Below are positions 40,084 to 51,255 of a stretch of DNA of 64,000 nt, piece by piece. The translations under genes and the position numbers were made by a program. The DNA is from Pyronema omphalodes (Eukaryota; Ascomycota; Pezizomycetes; Pezizales; Pyronemataceae). The notes beneath the pieces are model-generated. The model made no database searches. It was not told the DNA's origin and saw only the letters and a list, made by a program, of their open reading frames with translations. Where the stretch lies: NCBI GenBank assembly GCA_024516155.1, contig JAJJXM010000111.1, positions 22,495-86,494 on the forward strand, given 5' to 3'. Within the stretch, counting starts at the first letter, position 1; the number at the start of each line of letters is the position of its first letter.

Positions 40084-40643
40084 CTCATTCAGCATATTGG
40101 TGTGTTTGATTGAAATTAAATTAAATCGATATCAAAATTAAATCATAAAAAAAAAAAGAAAAAAAAAAACACGGTCCATAAATGGGTTTTTTGTATCACT
40201 AGTTTATATTATATCGATCGTCTCATCAGTTTACTAGTTTACTATTATCAATCAAATGATACCACTAGTTCATGTCACCAGTCATATCATATCAAGAGTT
40301 AAAGAAATCATCGCCAGGATGATTTCCTTGATTTTAAGCTTATGTATATGCCAAGTTCTAACCATAACAGCATAACCCAGTTCCAGTTCCAGTCCAAGTC
40401 AAAGTAGTCTTCTATGTAATCATGTTTATTTCTGGCATACGTTTCCTTTAACCACTATCTTTATTTTCCATGACCAAAAGCATCCCCCTTTTTTTTTCTA
40501 AAAATAAAAACAAAAACAAACATTATCCCCCTCTAATCTCTACCGGGTATTTCTACTCTCTTTTCTCATCTCCCATCTCCCATCTCCTGTCTCCTGTCTT
40601 CCTTCATTTCTCTCCAATTCACTTTAGTTGTCTTATAACTAAT

Positions 40644-43600
40644 TTATTCATCCTTCTCCTTCTTCGCAACCCAAGCAGGAGCCGGTAAAAACCAAGCGCG
40701 CTCCATAGCCTTTAGTACCTCATCTATAACGATAACCGGGAGGGAAATGTAGATTACAGCTTTCCATTCATTTGTGTTTAAGGGGATGATTGAGAAGAGG
40801 GACTATTGATGATATTAGCATTTTCAGTTTTCAGGGGGGAAAAGGATAAGAAGAAAAATCAACATACCTGTAGCACCGGAATATAAAGCAATGCAAAATG
40901 CAATACCATACTCAACATGATCGCCGCGACCAATTTCATATTTCTCCAGATCGGCATAGTGATTAGGGACTCACTACTACTCAACGCATTCATAGCATTA
41001 AACATTTCAATAACCACCAAAATGGATAACGAAACCGTTGAGGCACTTTTACTCATATCATTTGCAAACATTTCACATCCAATCTCCGGAAAGTCTCGGG
41101 AGCATTTATGAAATGATCGCAACTGTGAGAAAAGAATTTGTGGGCCTTCGGTGTTGTACATAAACCACCAGGCGTAACCTGCTACGGTTGCGACACCGAC
41201 GTAGGTCCCGATTACCATGTAGCGGAAGAATAACCAGCCGGTAACGAGACGCTCGTCACGCGAGCGAGGGGGACGGCGCATAATTTCGTGGTCGGCGGGG
41301 TTGAAGGATAGGGCGGTTGCGGGGAGACCGTCGGTGACTAGGTTGACCCAGAGGAGTTGGACGGGGATTAATGCTTCGGGCATTCCAAGAGCGGCGGTGA
41401 GGAAAATGGAGACAACTTCTCCAATGTTGGAGGAGATTAGGTAACGGATGAACTGTTGGGTGTTGGAGTAGATGGAACGTCCTTCTTCAATGGCCATTTC
41501 AATGGTGGCAAAGTTATCATCAATAAGGACCATATCAGCAGCGAGCTTTGCAACGTCGGTTCCGGATCCCATGGCGACTCCAATATCGGCTTGCTTGAGG
41601 GCAGGTGCATCGTTGACTCCATCTCCAGTCATGGCAACAACTTCACCAGCTTCTTGGAGAAGCTTGACAAGGTCCAATTTGTGTTGAGGTTCAGTACGAG
41701 AGAATAGAGAGGCACGTTTAACAGCTAGGCGTTTCTCCTCGTCGGATAGAGCATCGAATTCACTTCCAGTGTAGGATTTTCCAGTAAGATCTTCGTCGAG
41801 TCCGAAAACTCCAATGCGGCGACAGATAGTCTCGGCGGTTTCCTTGTTGTCTCCGGTGATGACGACGACACGGATTCCAGCCTCGCGGCACTTGCGAATG
41901 CTCTCCTTGACCTCAGGACGGGGAGGATCGTTCATGGCAACAAGTCCAAGGAAGGTCATATTTTGCTCGAGATCCTTGTACTGATCGGTAGTGGTAGGAG
42001 GAGACTTGAGGAGTTCATCGCAAGAAACGTTATCAACAATGGCAAAGGCCATGACACGGAGTCCCTGTTGAGCATATTCTGAGAGCTTCTTGTCAACGAG
42101 CTGGCGGGTCTTGTTGTTAAGGTCGCGGAAGTCAACGTCAACTGGCTTTCCTCCATCACCGACAAGAGCGCTGGTGCAGCGTGCGAGGATGGACTCAGGA
42201 CCTCCCTTGACGAGAAGAACGGCATTTTCGCGGGTACCAGCCAAAACGGACATAGACTTGCGGTCACGGGAGAATTCGTAGGTGGCAATACGGGGAAGAG
42301 CGGATTCGTAGAATTTGCTGGCAACATCGACAGAGTCGGCGGCAGATGTTCGCTTTTCCATAGAGTGAGGACATCCGAACTTTTCAACCATAACCTTGAG
42401 GGCACATTCAGTAGGCTCTCCAACGCTGGAGTAGACCTTAGTCTTCTCATCGTAATCAATACCGGAGTCGTTACAGATACAAGCAACCTCAGCAAGACGG
42501 CGAAGAGTGACAGATCTTTCAGAAGCATTAGGAATAACTTTACCGTCAGCAGTCTTAACGGCACCAAAAGGCTTAAAGTCAATTCCCTCAATAGTAATCT
42601 CGTCGAGGCTGGCCTTGTTCTCAGAGATGGTAACAGCCCAGGAAGCAACCATCTGGTTGGTGGTAAGAGTTCCAGTCTTGTCAGAGCAGACGACACTGCA
42701 GCTTCCCAAGGTCTCGACAGAGGGCAAGCTACGGACAACGGCGTTCTTTGCGGCCATCTTGCGAGTTCCAAGAGCCAAACAGGTAGTGATAACAACAGCC
42801 AATCCCTCAGGAATAGCAGCAACACCGAGAGAGACAGCAATCTTCAAGTAGTAAATTGCTCCCTTAACCCAGCCACCGTGAGACTCGTCGTTAAAGTTTC
42901 CAATGTTGATAATCCAGACAGCAATACAGATGAACATGATAACCTTGGCCAAAACATCTCCAAAGTCATTGAGCTTAGTCTTGAGGGGAGTAGGCACAGA
43001 AATCTGGGAAGTGATGCTTTGGTGGATGCCTCCAATTGAGGTAGACGCTCCGGTAAGAACAACGACAGCACGGGCATGTCCAGCTGTTACAGTGGTTCCA
43101 GAGAAGAGCATGTTGAGTTGGTCCTGTTTGACGATACCCTCGCTAGGCTCGGTGTTCTTTCCAACACTCTGAGACTCCCCGGTGAAAATGGCCTGGTCGA
43201 CACGGAAGCTGTTGCTCATGATTTCAAGAAGACGGCAATCGGCGGGAATAAGATCTCCAACAGCAACATCGATAATATCACCAGGAACAAGCTCCTCGGC
43301 GCGGATGTGGTGAAGGTGGTTATCTCTGAGGACCTTAGCTTCGCTAGCAGAATATTCGTTCAAGGCAGAAATAGCAGCTTCGGCACTGCTCTCTTGGGAG
43401 ACTCCGACGACGGCATTAAGAATTAGAATAATAATAATCTGTTGGTAGGATTATTAAACAATGAGCCGCTAATTGGAGATCGGTGATAGCTTACAACAGC
43501 GGGGTCGACGAAGGCGGTTTTGTTGTCGCCACCCTCGAGAAGAGCAAGTACGAAAGAAACACCAGCAGAGGCAAGTAGAATTAACACCAGCTGGTCCTTG

Positions 43601-43881
43601 AACTGCTCAAGTACGAGCTCCCATAATGGCGTAGGAGGTTCCTGCGGTAGAGCTAAAGTGACGCGAAAGATCGTGTTAGCGTATCAATGACATCAAGGGA
43701 AGCTATTCAGCTTCAGCGCTGGGGGTATTCTCCAGGACTTACCATTTGTTCCATATTTCTCTCTTGCAAGCAAGACAGCTTTTGAGCTCAGACCTGTCTG
43801 TTGATTTGTTCCGAGCTCTTTGAGGACAACAGCTGCCTCCTTCCTATGCGCATCCGTATACGCGTTGCACTCCATGTTCAT
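40644..43881 (-). CDS. SERCA-type P-type Ca2+-ATPase (apparent frameshift in exon 2)
   Basis: Four exons on the minus strand: 43881-43743, 43653-43495, 43438-40868 and 40802-40644; about 1008 residues if the frameshift is discounted. It pumps Ca2+ into ER-type stores. Motifs are FTGES, the M4 Ca2+ site [18 protein letters not shown], the phosphorylated Asp in [25 protein letters not shown] and the M5-M6 region NIGEVVSIF...[12 protein letters not shown]. The start is [11 protein letters not shown], close to the family N-terminus; a TAG acceptor just upstream suggests a 5'-UTR intron. Exon 2 should read [16 protein letters not shown], but the sequence has four G (43618-43621) where three are needed, so the frame breaks there. 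Family homology is strong on both sides. A homopolymer sequencing error is the simplest cause; a real null allele is possible. Confidence 0.9.
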
Positions 43882-44482
43882 GGGAATACCCGTATGAACT
43901 ACCACCACCTAGAAAGACAATTCTGTGTCTGATACACTCTTGCTGAAGAATTCGAGAACTGAAAAAGCTGGTGAGGTGACAGTGATTAATCTTGGTATGA
44001 ACTGTACAGCGCGGACAGCACTTGGCCAGTAGTTGGTTGGCTGGTTGGTGGAAGTGCGGCGGGTTCCGGTGGTCTTTTGTGGCGGTTAGAGGATGGTTCA
44101 CTCCTCCTAACGAATTGACAAAAGTTAAGAAAAGGTTTGGTGGGAGTGGGAAGACGTTGAGGTTATATTGCAAAGCAAGCTGACTCTAGCTCCTCGTTGA
44201 TCCTCTTGTTAAAGTGGGCAAATGTCAAACGGGGAGATTTTTAATTCCGGGGAGGCAGCTCTCGGAACTTGGTAAGTCGCGACGAGTTCACTCTAGATGG
44301 TTCTCCCAATCATGTACGGGGTTGTTGAAATGTGTTCTTTTCGGCGAGTTTTCTGTGCAGCGCAGCTTTACAACCAAATAAATGACCCACACTGAGCCAG
44401 CCTGCAGCAGACTAAGCGAAGGGTGACGTAATGACTTATTCATCACGGGGGATGGCAGTGGATGGGGGAGTTTTGTGTATCA

Positions 44483-44603
44483 GGGGGAGTATCGAGGAGA
44501 GTATCGGCGAAAGTATCACCGTTTCACTGCTACGAGTATCACTACGAGTATCACCGTTTCACTGCTACGAGTAGCACTACGAGTATCAGCGAGAGTTATC
44601 ACC
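44483..44603. repeat. Interleaved GAGTATCAC tandem repeat
   Basis: Several copies of GAGTATCACC/GAGTATCACTAC alternate with two copies of GTTTCACTGCTACGAGTA, a compound minisatellite of mixed 12-24 bp periods. Confidence 0.75.
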
Positions 44604-45030
44604 ACGCGTCGGTGCCTTCATTCCAAAGAGATAACCACTGCCAAAGCGCATCATACGCAGCCACAGAAATATGCATAAATTTCCATAAATTTCCATAAAT
44701 ATCCATAAATACCCATAAATATCCAATTAACAAATCCATCTGATGATATGTTGTTGGTGTTGAAAGCCAAGCTCCACAATTAAAATCTCCAAATGCCCCT
44801 CCACTGTCTGATCTGCCAGCCGCAGCAGTAAAGCAGGGCCCGAGCTCTCGTGAATCGGGATCTCACACAAGAAGCTCAGCCCAGCTCATCGGCTAGACAC
44901 AGTATCTGCTAACCGATGGTAGCCTAGTAGTTTACGGCCCGGATGCTTGGTGAATCCAAAGTACTTTTTTTTGCAAGGATGCTCTGGAAATAGGCAATTT
45001 GCCAACCACGTGTGCCTGAACGTGGGCATG

Positions 45031-45132
45031 GCGGCTGAGACGAATAATCAGACTTGTATGAGATGCGGCTGAGGCGAATAATCAGACTTCTATGAGATGC
45101 GGCTGAGGCGAATAATCAGACTTCTATGAGAT
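45031..45132. repeat. 34 bp tandem repeat, three copies
   Basis: Three direct copies of a 34 bp unit beginning GCGGCTGAGG and ending CTATGAGAT (45031-45064, 45065-45098 and 45099-45132), followed by a partial fourth. The last two are identical; the first differs at two positions. Confidence 0.9.
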
Positions 45133-46297
45133 GCGGCTGAAGAATTGCTGATCGCAATACCATTGATTGCTGCTGAAAGCTGTTGCATTGTGGCGCGGGC
45201 AATATGGATAATTCTGATATTCACCAATTTGGCCCTTTCTCATTTCTTGATGAAAATAAGAAGAGGTAGAACATGATTTCCTTCCCGGTAAGTAACTGCA
45301 GCACGACTTGGTCACGTCATGGGAAATTCAACAACCCAATATCCGCCTGATGCAAGAATTATCATTCCGATCTCAGTATCCATCACAACGGGAATGTGCC
45401 GATAAAGGCTATTCTGATTTCCATCGATAGTCATCCAATCAGTATAATATACCATTGAGTATGCTATTCGGCAGTGGTATATCCATTAAAATCAATTTCA
45501 CATCATCATTCTTGATTTACAGAAGCAGACGGGAATACACCGCCTGCGTTGTTCCACAAAAGCCCATAACTCCCATTTCGGTTCCAAGACATGTACATGG
45601 AGTACATCCAATACTTTGAGTACTTCATGCACGATTTCACTCTACGCCTAATCGTGATCGGCCCATAAAGCCCTGCGGATTTTGGAAGAAACTCCAACAC
45701 CTTCTGGAACCCGGTAAAGCCTGCATATTCCGCAGGTTAAGCCTTTCAAACGCGCCGCTGATATGCATCCTCATGCCACTAAACTCTAAAAGTATTTTTG
45801 GTGTATGACCATGACGAAGGAGGGAAGTTCAAAGAGCCTCCAAAATGACGTTATAATCACCGACGATACTGAATTGAAAGGCGTACTGTGAAAACGAAAC
45901 TATCGATGCTGTTGTACTGTATTCGCACCTATCTGGTAGTTCGGAAATATGCATCATCGCGGTGTTATGCATTTTACACTCGACTGTACTTTAGTCTTAA
46001 CTCTACTTCCTACACCCCCGCAATCGCAATCCCGGTCATCCGTCTAAACCCGTGATCTCGATTCTCGGATGCGCGTAATCCTTCGCTTAGAGGTTCTACA
46101 CGTCCATGACGACAACGACCAACGAACTGCCTTAAGCACTCCGTCTCCAACCTCCATTCACTTCATATACGTCCCATTCCTCCGTTACTGGAAACAGACA
46201 ATCAAACGCAGTTCCAAACGCGCCATAATTTGCATCGCACCTTACACAACCCATCCGTCACCAGGCCGTAGCTGAAGCTTTTCTGTCCGTCGCTATA

Positions 46298-47898
46298 ATG
46301 TCTTCACCCGAACCACTTTCACCACCGCCAAAAAAGAAACCTACCTCGCGTCTAAAGTTCAACCGTCTCAAAATTGAACGGAAACCTGCACCGACAGCTG
46401 CTGAGAAAGGATCCCCGCCCGCTGTGGGTACTCAAGCTCTCAACACGGAGCCTGTGACGAGTGCGTTAGATTTCTTTAGCAGGGCGAAGGATGTTTATGT
46501 TCCGCCATTACTGAGGAAACGGGGGATATCTGAGGAAGCTGAAGGGAAGGAGGAGCAATCTGGACCTAATAAGAAAGGGAAGAAGGAGAAGGGAACTAGT
46601 GAAGGGGAGGTAAAGTTTGAAAGGTTCGTGTGCCTTGTCTTGTCTTTGAGATTTGAATTTCCCGGGAATTTAGGTTCTGAAAAAAAGGTGAAAATGAAGT
46701 TGGAATAAAGCTGATAAAATGTTATACAGTAGTGAATTCCGTAAATTCACAATCGTAGATCTAGATTCCGACAAAGACGACGACGACATCACCAAACCAC
46801 TCCGGAGAACGAAGACCCACCAACCATCTCTCTCTCCTCTTCTAAAACTTGAGAACCGACGGTCATCACGAACCCGTACTGACGGCTCCCCCACTCCTGT
46901 CCGCCAAGGCAAAGACAAAGAATCCAAATCCCATATTCTCTCACTCGATAGCGATTCCGACGATGAGGTAGTAATAATCGACTCTTCTACCAAAAAAGCC
47001 GTATCCGCATCCACATTTACAGCCGCAGCTACAGCCTCAACAACAACCCCCAGCAATATTCCCACCCCAACCCAGGCACCTCCAAAAGCTGCAACCCCCT
47101 ATATCCCTAACGCCGAACAGCGTCGCCTAGCAAGGCTTCAACAACAAGTTTCGAGCGCACCAATCGTGAACATCCTAATAACCTCACCAATTGATAAAAC
47201 GCGACCTCTAATAATTAAACGAAAACTTGACCAGACGCTAAAAGAAGTTAAGGAGCATTGGTGTAAAGTCCAGGGCTTCACTCAGGAACAAATTGAAAGT
47301 ATATTTTTGGTTTGGAAGAGGAGTATGAGGGTTTCGGATTATGTTTCTTGTAAGAGTTTGAATATTGCTGTTGATGGAGATGGGAAAGGAGAGGGGGATG
47401 GAGGGGATAATAATGAAGGTAATGGGGAGGAAAAAGAAGGATGGACGGGTGGAAATATTCATTTTGAAGCAATGACAACGGAAATCTTCAACAGAATCGA
47501 GGCGGGTGAGGAATTGGAAGATGAAGAAGAAGATGAGGAAGAAACTGAACTGAAGAAACAAAAAGAAGAAGATGGGGAGAGGATAAGTCTGGTTCTGAAA
47601 ACAAAGGGGAATAAGGATGAGTTTAAGATTAAAGTTAGACCGGTAAGTCTTTTGATCACTCCATCCTATCTTCCAATTTATTTACTATCTTGTGCATGGA
47701 CTGATGATGATTTTTTTTGTTGTTGTCTTGCAGAATACGACTATATCAGACTTAATCCAAGCCTACCGCACAGCACAAAAAATCCCCGATGATAAAAAGG
47801 TGGTGCTATATTTCGAAGGAGATCAACTTGAACTTGATGATACTGTTACTGATGCAGATTTGGAGGATATGTGTATGGTCGATGTACATATCAATTAA
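46298..47898 (+). CDS. Rad60/Esc2/NIP45-type protein with SUMO-like domains
   Basis: Three exons: 46298-46623, 46733-47642 and 47734-47898, giving 466 residues. The C-terminal ~70 residues (NTTISDLIQAYRTAQ...DDKKVVLYFEGDQLELDDTVTD) are a Rad60-SLD ubiquitin-like fold ending at DVHIN. A weaker SUMO-like segment lies about residues 245-310 (PIVNILITSPIDKTRPLIIKRK). The N-terminal half is basic, Pro/Ser-rich and contains acidic patches such as IVDLDSDKDDDD and ILSLDSDSDDEVVIID, which look like SUMO-interacting motifs. This family works with Ubc9 and the Smc5/6 complex in homologous recombination and replication-fork repair. A second acidic Glu-rich run (about 355-375) separates the two domains. 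Homology assignment rests mainly on the C-terminal domain. Confidence 0.85.
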
Positions 47899-47956
47899 AT
47901 TGACCAACTACAATTAACTAGCTAACTACAATCCATTAATTCTTATGATTCTTGTA

Positions 47957-48028
47957 ATTCCTTCTCCTCCTTCTCCTCCTTCTCCTCCTTCTCCTCCTTC
48001 TCCTCCTTCTCCTCCTTCTCCTCCTCTA
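47957..48028. repeat. CTCCTT hexanucleotide array
   Basis: About twelve copies of CTCCTT, pyrimidine-only on the plus strand. Confidence 0.9.
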
Positions 48029-48282
48029 CCTTCTACCCTCTCCCTTTTTTTTCTTTCTTTCTTTCTTCCTTCCTTAAAAAATGGCAATTACTTCACCATA
48101 TTAGTTACCGTACGTCATGATTATATCCGCTGTTTACTTCTTTATAGCGGCATATACGCTCTGCCATCATGGTACGAAAAGTAGCATATAAGATACTGGA
48201 ATCAAATTCTTGGTCTTAGTCTTGGTCTTATTCTTGGTCTTGGTCTTATTCTTGGTCTCGTAAATACTACTGCGGAATTGAA

Positions 48283-48552
48283 ACTTTTGGAACTTTGGAA
48301 CTTTGGAACTTTGGAACTTTTGAACTTTTGTACTTTTGTACTTTTGAACTTTGGAGCTTTGGAGCTTTGGAACTTTTGAACTTTTGAACTTTTGAACTTT
48401 TGAACTTTTGAACTTTTGAACTTTTGAACTTTTGAACTTTTGAACTTTTGAACTTTTGAACTTTTGAACTTTTGAACTTTTGAACTTTTGAACTTTTGAA
48501 CTTTTGAACTTTTGAACTTTTGAACTTTTGAACTTTTGAACTTTTGAACTTT
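48283..48552. repeat. AACTTTTG octanucleotide array
   Basis: About 33 copies of an 8 bp unit. The first copies vary (AACTTTGG, TACTTTTG, AGCTTTGG); from about 48370 on they are nearly perfect AACTTTTG. It is preceded by a CTTGGTCTTA/ATTCTTGGTC patch at 48212-48262. Confidence 0.92.
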
Positions 48553-49975
48553 TGGATTTATCTATTGATTCTCATGGATGTAATAATAATATATTGCTAA
48601 TGCTAATGCTATTGCTATTACTATTGCTATTACTATTACGATGTATTGTCTATTTTCTATTTTTTTTTTTTTTTTTGTTGGGATAACTTTGCTTCTGCTT
48701 ATTTTTGGTTGAGGAGATTAGGGTGGGATTTTTTGAAGAATTGGGGGTTGGGAAACGGAAATGGGAAATGGGAAATGGCGAAACGGGAATTGGGAATATG
48801 GCTTTTATAATTATAGCAAGCCTCATTGCCTTATATCGATATATCGCACGACAATCTCCATCTGTTATATACATGACAATCCACCACACCCCGCCGTTCC
48901 GCTCCACTCCTGCTATTCCAAACTTTCAGTGTCGGAATCTATATTAGAGAAGCATAAACCAAATCCCGCCATAGGGATCCATCTAATCCAATCCTCGCTA
49001 TGGACCGTATCGGAGCACCATTTGTGGCCCGGTCTTGTAGAAGGAGTCTGAAGGACCAAGATCGGCAATCTTTAAGGCACAATAAACTGGACCGTCCATG
49101 GATGACCGTGAGTGACTATGGTCTATGCTATTTTGCCTAGAAAATTCTCATGCATCATGCCGGTGCGCGAAGACCAGCAGTGAGTAATTCCCTACATTAA
49201 CAACTCTATGCTTAACAAAAAAAAAAACCCCCCCATTGCTCTGTTCGATGTAGGCGTGAAGAGATTACTTGGGAATATTGATGGATTTGAGGAGATTGTG
49301 TTTTTGACCGTGCAATAGGTAATTTCTTGAAAGGTAAAGAAAGATTTAATACAAGAAAGGTGTAGGATTCGACAGGATATGAAATGCAAGAATAACCAAA
49401 AATATATACATGTATTTACCGGAACCATATTTCGAAAAAATAACATGAGTTTGTACCCATATCTTCCTTCAGAAGCATGGCCATTATAAATGTTTCCAAG
49501 AAACTACTGTACATTGTAGGGAGTCAAAGTATTTTTGTTAGGTTGAGCGTGCACCTGTGATGGGGTGTAAATTATTCTACCAAAATGGAGCATGGGGATT
49601 CCACGTGCTGCAGTGCTGAAAACACCCTATGGCTAACACATACTCCATCGCTGCTGGAAGGCTAGCTTACTCAGAAAACCTACAGTCTTGCCGTTGCCTA
49701 TGGTCCCGTTCAGTACTTTTGTCCCACAGGTGGGATCGGACTTTAATCGGAGTTGCGGACTGGATAGAATCATCACCTATAAGTCCTGTTGGACCTGCAG
49801 TCTGGGACGGACTGTCGCGAGCTCTGCTGTGGACTGATTGATATGTAAATCTAAGGTTCTGGAAGGTTTCTTTTTCGTTTTCCTTTTTCCCTTTGTTAAT
49901 ATGGATATCAATTCATTATCTTACTACTGGGAGTTTTTTAGCATGAAAACTTAAAAGGCATGAACAAGTGGGAAA

Positions 49976-50289
49976 ATGAAAGAAGGAAGGAAGAAGGAAG
50001 GAAAGAAGGAAGGAAAGAAGGAAGGAAAGAAGGAAGGAAAGAAGGAAGGAAAGAAGGAAGGAAAGAAGGAAGGAAAGAAGGAAGGAAAGAAGGAAGGAAA
50101 GAAGGAAGGAAAGAAGGAAGGAAAGAAGGAAGGAAAGAAGGAAGGAAAGAAGGAAGGAAGGAAAGAAGGAAGGAAAGAAGGAAGGAAAGAAGGAAGGAAA
50201 GAAGGAAGGAAGAAGGAAGGAAAGAAGGAAGGAAAGAAGGAAGGAAAGAAGGAAGGAAAGAAGGAAGGAAAGAAGGAAAGAAGAAAGAA
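49976..50289. repeat. 12 bp polypurine array (GAAGGAAGGAAA)
   Basis: About 25 copies of a 12 bp unit made only of G and A, with two phase slips near 50156 and 50210. The strand asymmetry is complete for over 300 bp. It mimics KEGK/KEGR and FLLS/FPSF repeat proteins in the open frames, which are not genes. Confidence 0.95.
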
Positions 50290-51255
50290 ACAGATAACCA
50301 ACCATAGAAATGGCCAAGAGATGTACATACGAACTCGAAGCATTAGCAAAACAACCTATTTATCAATGAAATACCAGAAATAAAGAAATAAGTAAAAAGA
50401 TAAAAAAAACAAAGATGAAGGAATAATTACACTACTAACTCTCCTCACTAGCAGCATATAAACACCGTCCTATTTCCTTTTATTACCAAAAGACCCATCT
50501 CATGAATATAGCTATATTAACTTAAGCCACCAATGTTAATGCAGTCAAGCTCGGATTATTCAATAAAGTCTTCTAAATTATCTCTCAAACCCCATTTTCC
50601 CAAGCCAACGCTAACGGTAGTCTATGCCTATGAAGATAGGCGTGTCCACTGATACTTAACTCCCGGTAAACTTCACTTATGGCCAACCCTGGTCACTAAG
50701 CTAATAAGCGACACCTTTAGAAGCGATAAGGGTTCAACCCCTCTGTCGGGTGTACATGCAGGGGTTTAGACTACTACGCCAAGATACAGAGAGCACAGTC
50801 GACTACTTACCACTACGTTACTGGGGCTAGCCGCCTTTCTGACTATCATAGTATCACAGGGGCAAGAATTTTGAAAGGTATCTACATTATAGCGAATGAT
50901 AAAGATAACGAGCATTTTTGCAAGAACCAAAAATATATAACGGAGGACAAACAAGAAACAGCATAATGGTCAAAAAGAAAGATCAAAAAAATGGCGTCTG
51001 CAGTACAAAAGCAGAACCATTGACATTGATATAAGAAGGCCATTGAATTCGTTAAAATATAGAGATAAAATCAAGCGCAAGCGGTAGGAAATAGGACATA
51101 GAAAATAACTAACTTTAAGAAAATTCAGAAACTCATGAAACCATCATAAAACAAACACGTGCGTAAACTAGAATATCCAAACTACATCGACCATAAATCC
51201 GCTTGTGATAAATAATATCCACAAAAAACCCCATTGTCAGAAAGTGACATGCCTC

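Larger units (their letters stand above)
43882..46297. other. 2.4 kb interval upstream of the Ca2+-ATPase
   Basis: This divergent region lies between the Ca2+-ATPase and the Rad60-like gene. It should contain the pump's 5' leader (probably with an intron ending near 43909) and promoter. Two tandem-repeat patches are listed separately. No coding sequence is supportable. Confidence 0.5.
47899..51255. other. 3.4 kb repeat-rich interval between the Rad60-like and NLR genes
   Basis: No gene is supportable. The interval contains a CTCCTT array, a CTTGGTCTTA patch, a long AACTTTTG octamer array and a 310 bp polypurine array. It marks the transition from single-copy housekeeping genes to the accessory, transposon-rich part of the window. 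Confidence 0.55.

Noticed and set aside
41956..42840. 294-residue Leu/Ser-rich frame overlapping the Ca2+-ATPase
   Set aside because: Out-of-frame reading of the same strand; composition typical of a shifted frame.
49916..50383. Several long frames with KEGK/KEGR or LLSF/PSFF repeats on both strands
   Set aside because: All are readings of the 12 bp polypurine array; no start context or family.
50700..50770. Possible tRNA because of GGTTCAACCC
   Set aside because: No matching D-arm or acceptor stem around it.
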